This document shows, in pieces, positions 6,410-9,959 of a stretch of 9,959 nucleotides of DNA (position 1 is the first letter of the stretch; each line of letters opens with the position of its first letter). Source of the stretch: Thermoplasmata archaeon M9B2D (GTDB taxonomy: Archaea; Thermoplasmatota; E2; DHVEG-1); NCBI GenBank assembly GCA_002900555.1, contig MUGD01000073.1:1-9959 (forward strand), read 5' to 3'. The position numbers and the translations under genes are program-made. The notes below the pieces were generated by a model. It was given only the letters and a program-made list of their open reading frames with translations. It was not told the DNA's origin and did not search any database.

Positions 6410-7028
6410 GCTCAACCTCCTCCTTTGAGAGTTCCTCTATTATGGACAACCTCTCGCCACTATCCAAGCCTGCTTGCTTTCTCAGATTCTCTGGGATGAA
6501 GTAGTAAAAGAGAAGCCCCCCAACTATATTGATGATTGCTTGAAGGGCATTCCAAGGCATGAGTATGGTTGAAGTAACAATTGCCGCTTCTACTGGTATA
6601 CCATAGAGAGTATTCAGTAACGGAATATTGATGAAGTACATCCCCATGGTTCTAAATGCAATACCGTAGACCAAGTACAGAAGCACTTCTGTCCTCCTGC
6701 TTACCTTTGTCTTTCTGATAAGTAACCTTGCGCAGAGAAGGCCAAATATTGTGAACAACTCTGCAGCTCCTTTGAACACGGCACCTACAAAATTGCGATA
6801 GCCAATTGCTACAAACATGACGATGATTGAGAACACACTTGAAATCATTCCAAGACCAATAAACACAATCACAATTGGGATGCCAGTCCAATCTATGGTG
6901 AATTGTGTCCCGCCTGGAAAGAATTTTAGATCGGTGATGCCAACAATTGGAAACACTTCTAGCGCAGCAACCATGGCGCTGAACATTGCTAGCAATGCTA
7001 TGCTCTTTGAATCGAACTTGCTATTCAT
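6384..7028 (-). CDS. ECF transporter S component, RibU-like membrane protein
   Basis: This 214-residue protein has about six hydrophobic segments: residues about 8-28, 48-66, 60-80, 84-104, 115-135 and 150-178 (the second and third are hard to separate). The first helix, SIALLAMFSAMVAALE, has the small-residue alanine spacing typical of ECF S components, which bind the vitamin and dock on the EcfT/EcfA module. The segment FPGGTQFTIDWTGIPIV resembles the RibU pattern (a proline-rich loop, then K-x-D-F-S-D-I-P), pointing to a flavin-like ligand. A charged C-terminal tail of about 35 residues follows the last helix. The start is ATG 7028, with GGAG 13 bases upstream; a TTG at 7046 would add six residues and overlap that site. 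No ATPase or EcfT gene is in view, so it would share a remote energising module. It is coupled to cofE by overlap. The class is fairly sure; the substrate is inferred. Confidence 0.78.
   Translation of the reverse strand: MNSKFDSKSIALLAMFSAMVAALEVFPIVGITDLKFFPGGTQFTIDWTGIPIVIVFIGLGMISSVFSIIVMFVAIGYRNFVGAVFKGAAELFTIFGLLCARLLIRKTKVSRRTEVLLYLVYGIAFRTMGMYFINIPLLNTLYGIPVEAAIVTSTILMPWNALQAIINIVGGLLFYYFIPENLRKQAGLDSGERLSIIEELSKEEVEHAFESETE
6415..6424 (-). promoter_or_regulatory. Strong ribosome binding site deciding the cofE start
   Basis: On the minus strand the bases read AGGAGGAGGT, a doubled Shine-Dalgarno core, five bases before ATG 6409. The site lies inside the last codons of the ECF S gene. 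It rules against the TTG at 6415, which would overlap it, and supports translational coupling of the two genes. Confidence 0.75.
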
Positions 7029-7090
7029 CCTAATACGATACTCCAAGCTGTGCTATCGATGTTATAGCTTGGAAAATGAACCGCTTTTTA

Positions 7091-7103
7091 CTATCATAAA
7101 AAG
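7091..7103 (-). promoter_or_regulatory. Candidate TATA box for ECF S-cofE operon
   Basis: On the minus strand CTTTTTATGATAG resembles an archaeal TATA element, about 63 bases before ATG 7028. This would give a leader of about 40 bases. A second, weaker candidate (GCTATAACATCG, complement of 7059-7070) is closer to the gene. I see no riboswitch-like structure in the 168 bases between the zinc-finger stop and ATG 7028. Confidence 0.35.
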
Positions 7104-7196
7104 TCATTGTTTGTCGATTCTCATGTGGATTCTATTTCTTTGATAAATTGAATTGTCCCCTGTTTTAAGAACCGAGGACTAGTCTGAGTAGGAGTC

Positions 7197-7310
7197 TTAT
7201 TTGGGCTTCATTTCCGGATGCTTCTCCATCATGTGCATCTTCTTCTCTTCTATTGAGCTGAAATGATGCCCGCAGAGTTTGCATTCGAGCTGTTCGGTTT
7301 GTTTAGTCAT
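7197..7310 (-). CDS. Single C2H2 zinc-finger microprotein
   Basis: This minus-strand frame encodes 37 residues and is short enough to be missed by length cut-offs. It contains one classical C2H2 finger: Cys10-x2-Cys13-x12-His26-x4-His31, with the core aromatic Phe17 three residues after the second cysteine. The protein begins MTKQTEQLECKLC and ends EKHPEMKPK, with a Met/His/Lys-rich helix. Zinc binding is strongly suggested by the exact spacing; DNA, RNA or protein binding is open. In-frame ATGs at 7319 and 7328 would give 40 or 43 residues. No ribosome binding site is visible, and the AT-rich box at 7353-7362 is placed so that a leaderless message could begin near 7328. It lies on the same strand as the ECF S gene and is divergent from the large surface protein. 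Short archaeal C2H2 proteins are known as a class; no specific family is recognised. Confidence 0.75.
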   Translation of the reverse strand: MTKQTEQLECKLCGHHFSSIEEKKMHMMEKHPEMKPK

Positions 7311-7340
7311 GATAATCATATTAACCATAGTTATCGAATG

Positions 7341-7368
7341 TTATTAACATTTACATATATGTTAATAA
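7341..7368. promoter_or_regulatory. Perfect 10-bp inverted repeat, candidate operator and promoter
   Basis: The arms TTATTAACAT (7341-7350) and ATGTTAATAA (7359-7368) are exact reverse complements around an 8-base centre. A second, overlapping palindrome, ACATATATGT (7353-7362), looks like a TATA box in both directions. A related half-site, TATTAACCAT, lies at 7319-7328. The dyad is in the divergent region between the zinc-finger gene and the surface-protein gene, about 25 bases before a possible leaderless zinc-finger start at 7328. A dimeric regulator here would directly block or position that promoter. Confidence 0.55.
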
Positions 7369-7532
7369 TATTCTCATTTTGGAATCTGTAGACCTATGTG
7401 TTTTGCTGAGGCAAGTGCAGAAGATGTTGGAGTATTTATCGCTTACATCAAATTGCGATTTTTAGGTCAATATTCAAACAAGATGAATTCATAACGTTTC
7501 ATTCAACCACTTTTGTTGAGGTGAGGATGTGC
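7369..7532 (+). promoter_or_regulatory. Leader/promoter region of the surface protein gene
   Basis: The region is AT-rich and carries two weak TATA-like candidates, GTATTTATC (about 7432-7440) and GATTTTTAGG (about 7457-7466). The ribosome binding site GAGGTGAG at 7518-7525 is almost a perfect complement of the 16S rRNA 3' end. It decides the start: the GTG at 7521 is part of the site, and ATG 7533 is well spaced. No coding potential is seen here. Confidence 0.45.
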
Positions 7533-9863
7533 ATGAAGCACGTCAATACTAAGATGATACTAGGTATCGTAATTGTAGGCGCGTTCTTACTTGGTACTCT
7601 GGTGACCCCAGTAGCCGCCCTGCAATCGGTAATAATAAAACAAGAAATGAACAGGGCGTATGCTCCAGGCGCAAATAATCACACCTACATCTACTCTTCT
7701 ACCGAAGATGTTTTTCTTCAATCATCTTATAGTAGACTCCATGTGAATGAGGACATTGACCTCACAAGATATAGGTATGATAATGGTGGCTGGGCATCTC
7801 CTGACTCAATCTTCACAGAACCATCAAATCCGCCATTTAATTGGCAGGACTTTAATTCTTTCGATAATGGTCCTTATGGTAATCCTGGTCTTCTTCCAAT
7901 ATTCTATGATTTTATTGGAAGTGATGGATCTGGAGCTGTGATTAATACCACACTTGAGAGAAGAGTCTTCTCGCTTGCACTTGGACAAGAGACCGCAGTA
8001 GTGATGGATACGAGGTATACTTACTACGGGACCTTGGGAATTAGTGGACAGGAATTCGTTCACATGAATGTTGCTTCCTTGCAGGATGATGTCACTTGGG
8101 AAGTTGTTGTATATGATCCGCAAGGCAGATTGATGTTCTATACAGGCGGGTCTGGCGGCGATATTGTTGTGTTGCCATTCCGACCATCAGTAGCTGGAAC
8201 ATACTACATAATCCTTCAAGCTGCTCCAGACACTACTACATTTGCACAATTCAATTTCTATCCTCAAGCGGTAGCAGCACAACTGCTCTCTCCTGGCGAA
8301 GTTTTCACTGGCAACCTCCCAACTGGCGAGCTTAAAGTGTCGGATGAAACTGGAAGCTTGATACATGATGAATTGGCTCCAACCTGCCGAACCTACAAGA
8401 TAGATCCTGGGACAAGTGTTTCTTCCCTATATTACTCATTCAACTATCCTGAGGCATTCATCGGTATCCCACAACCACCAGCTATAATGTTCTCAAGTGA
8501 TGCCTTTGTACATGATTACATGGGTGGTATGCGCTTTTTCACAGGAATTGGGAGTCCAACAAATGACGTATATAGTTGGACTGGAGGCATCCTCTACATC
8601 ACTGTGATGGGTGGCGATAACATCGATTATACACTCTATCATGATAGCGATGTTGCGGAGCCTCTTCCGTTGAATCATGAATTCATGCTAGACAACTACT
8701 ACTACAATCCTGTGAAAGAAGTATACAGCCTATCTCTGGATTATCCATCCATGATAAAGGTGAATTCAACAGCTGCTGCTCCTGACTATACCATTTCCAT
8801 CTATGGTGTTGATGAGGATGGGTACTTTGTGCAGGAGAATCCTGCAGACGCAGCCTACATCTATAGTGCAACTTGGGAATACTTACCCGCTGGCGACTAT
8901 GTTGTCGTGGTAACAGTTGCTGATTCAACTACTGAGATGATTGAGTTCACACTAGGCTCAATTGTTCCAGGATACGAAGCTGGCATAGTATACATAGGCG
9001 GAGTCATGGTTCCTACTACACCTGCTCATGACTATAACCTGACTCTAACTCTGAATGAAGTCTACAACGTATCTTCAGTGGTGCAAATTGGCATCTTTAA
9101 CCAATTCCTTGGCTGGATGTGGGGCGATACTCCTACCATGGGTACGTGGTGGGATGGCGCTTCAGCAATTCCACATTCCACAGATCTTAGCGAAATAACA
9201 TACACACTAGGTCAAAGAATGTGGAGCGATGAGTATGCAATGATCACACTAGTCGTATATCCATACAACAACACACTCGGTGTGGGTAACCCCTACCCTG
9301 ATTATACAATGAATTTCACAATCGACTGGGTTGACGTCACTTATGACGACTTTGATGACACAGCTAATCTTGAGGTGTCAAGTAGTTCCAATTCTCATAA
9401 CTTCACTCTAGTCTATCCGCTTGTTGGCGGAATTAATGAGTATTATTCACTTGAATTGAATACTACTCCTGGGACTTGGTATAACGTATCAATTAAGTCT
9501 GCAGACGTTGCTGTCATTGGAGGATATGAGATCTACACTCCCTATGATCACAGGACACACCACGTCGACGATGTTGATCTAGATGATACAGAAGTTGGAA
9601 CAATAACAAACTGGTCATTTCAGTTCGGAGCCATCTCAGATTTGGTATATCTTGACATGTATATCCTTCGTGATGATTCTGCTGAAGGTTTCCTCTGGAT
9701 TGAGGTTACTCCTCTACCGACCCACGCATTAGAGCTCTTGCCTTCTCCTGCAGCTGGAGGAGATTTGTTAGCTCTGCTTGCAAGTCTAGCATTGCCAGTA
9801 GGCATCGGCGCAGTTATCATCGTCGTTGTGGCAGTTGTATATGTGAAGAAGTACAAAACATAG
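7533..9863 (+). CDS. Large secreted, C-terminally membrane-anchored surface glycoprotein
   Basis: This protein has 776 residues. A signal peptide is clear: a basic start (MKHVNTK), a hydrophobic core ILGIVIVGAFLLGTLV, and probable cleavage after VAA near residue 30. About 710 residues of beta-rich, Asp/Tyr/Thr-rich sequence follow, with PPC-like beta-sandwich segments, for example TWEVVVYDPQGRLMFYTGG...AGTYYIIL and DYTISIYGVD...AGDYVVVV. Eleven N-x-S/T sites are visible (NHT, NTT, NST, NLT, NVS, NNT, NFT twice, NTT, NVS, NWS), and the mature part has a single cysteine (PTCRT). The last 32 residues are a membrane helix (VGIGAVIIVVVAVVYV) and a basic tail KKYKT. Most of the protein would therefore sit outside the cell, held by its C-terminus. 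No catalytic motif is recognised, so it could be an S-layer-associated protein, an adhesin or a binding protein. Start choice follows GAGGTGAG at 7518-7525; GTG 7521 and ATG 7527 are alternatives. Confidence 0.88.
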   Translation: MKHVNTKMILGIVIVGAFLLGTLVTPVAALQSVIIKQEMNRAYAPGANNHTYIYSSTEDVFLQSSYSRLHVNEDIDLTRYRYDNGGWASPDSIFTEPSNPPFNWQDFNSFDNGPYGNPGLLPIFYDFIGSDGSGAVINTTLERRVFSLALGQETAVVMDTRYTYYGTLGISGQEFVHMNVASLQDDVTWEVVVYDPQGRLMFYTGGSGGDIVVLPFRPSVAGTYYIILQAAPDTTTFAQFNFYPQAVAAQLLSPGEVFTGNLPTGELKVSDETGSLIHDELAPTCRTYKIDPGTSVSSLYYSFNYPEAFIGIPQPPAIMFSSDAFVHDYMGGMRFFTGIGSPTNDVYSWTGGILYITVMGGDNIDYTLYHDSDVAEPLPLNHEFMLDNYYYNPVKEVYSLSLDYPSMIKVNSTAAAPDYTISIYGVDEDGYFVQENPADAAYIYSATWEYLPAGDYVVVVTVADSTTEMIEFTLGSIVPGYEAGIVYIGGVMVPTTPAHDYNLTLTLNEVYNVSSVVQIGIFNQFLGWMWGDTPTMGTWWDGASAIPHSTDLSEITYTLGQRMWSDEYAMITLVVYPYNNTLGVGNPYPDYTMNFTIDWVDVTYDDFDDTANLEVSSSSNSHNFTLVYPLVGGINEYYSLELNTTPGTWYNVSIKSADVAVIGGYEIYTPYDHRTHHVDDVDLDDTEVGTITNWSFQFGAISDLVYLDMYILRDDSAEGFLWIEVTPLPTHALELLPSPAAGGDLLALLASLALPVGIGAVIIVVVAVVYVKKYKT

Positions 9864-9871
9864 AATCTAAT

Positions 9872-9911
9872 TCTGACTCGGATTCTTCCGGGTCAGATCT
9901 TCTCTTTTTTT
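9872..9911. terminator. Hairpin plus T-tract terminator, possibly bidirectional
   Basis: The stem TCTGACTCGG (9872-9881) pairs with CCGGGTCAGA (9888-9897) through ten pairs, one of them G-U, around a 6-base loop. The tract TCTTCTCTTTTTTT follows. It begins nine bases after the surface-protein stop. It also lies just beyond the stop codon of the convergent partial gene at 9910, so the hairpin could serve both transcripts, although the T-tract favours the + strand. Confidence 0.75.
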
Positions 9912-9959
9912 ATTCGCCGCTCTCCTCATCAGAGATGACTAGTACTTGATCACCGATTT
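9910..9959 (-). CDS. Possible C-terminus of a convergent gene (cut by window edge)
   Basis: On the minus strand a frame is open from the window edge to TAA at 9912-9910. It gives a tail reading IGDQVLVISDEESGE. The acidic end is plausible for an archaeal protein, and the terminator hairpin follows at once, as expected for a convergent gene end. Only 15 residues are visible, so an open frame of this length could be chance and no function can be assigned. Confidence 0.45.
   Translation of the reverse strand, partial: IGDQVLVISDEESGE

Noticed and set aside
7029..7196. Possible flavin riboswitch upstream of the ECF S gene
   Set aside because: I looked for the conserved helices and loops of the FMN element and saw none; the region is merely AT-rich with TATA-like boxes.
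9620..9856. 78-codon frame on the - strand opposite the end of the surface gene
   Set aside because: Antisense to the membrane anchor coding region; the Thr/Ala/Arg-rich peptide mirrors the + strand codons.

Overview
The window reads as archaeal, at roughly 40% G+C. The evidence is a CofE-type coenzyme F420 ligase, ribosome binding sites of the GGAGGT/GAGGTGA type, AT-rich TATA-like boxes upstream of several genes, and a secreted N-glycosylation-rich surface protein with a C-terminal membrane anchor. Tandem cytoplasmic leucine-rich-repeat (LRR) proteins next to these genes suggest an Asgard lineage, for example Thorarchaeota-like. That placement is inferred from gene content and was not tested.

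Layout: nine reasonably supported genes plus one gene fragment at the right edge. (1) Left part, + strand: the 3' end of one LRR protein, a complete paralogous LRR protein, and a coiled-coil plus winged-helix putative regulator. (2) Middle, + strand: a two-gene redox operon with a membrane-anchored TlpA/ResA-like thioredoxin and a CcdA/DsbD-like six-helix membrane protein, then an S9 prolyl-oligopeptidase-family serine peptidase with an intact triad. (3) From about 5.6 to 7.3 kb, - strand: an ECF-transporter S component with RibU-like features overlaps the start of a CofE-family F420-0:gamma-glutamyl ligase gene. Upstream of them lies a very short gene for a single C2H2 zinc finger of 37 to 43 residues. 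(4) Right part, + strand: a large secreted, membrane-anchored beta-rich surface protein, ending in a strong hairpin plus T-tract terminator. The last 50 bases hold the probable C-terminus of a convergent - strand gene.

How the genes may work together: CcdA would pass cytoplasmic thiol electrons across the membrane to the TlpA-like protein outside. The ECF S component probably brings in a flavin-like vitamin, and its translational coupling to CofE suggests a shared (deaza)flavin theme. The zinc finger and the surface protein diverge from a shared AT-rich region with a perfect 10-bp inverted repeat, a good candidate operator.

The most interesting points are the overlooked zinc-finger microprotein with its dyad, the overlapping ECF S-cofE pair with an unusual CofE motif, and the paired LRR proteins with exact 24-residue periodicity and a cysteine column. 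There is no CRISPR array, insertion sequence, rRNA or tRNA that I can see. No gene-free stretch exceeds 300 bases.
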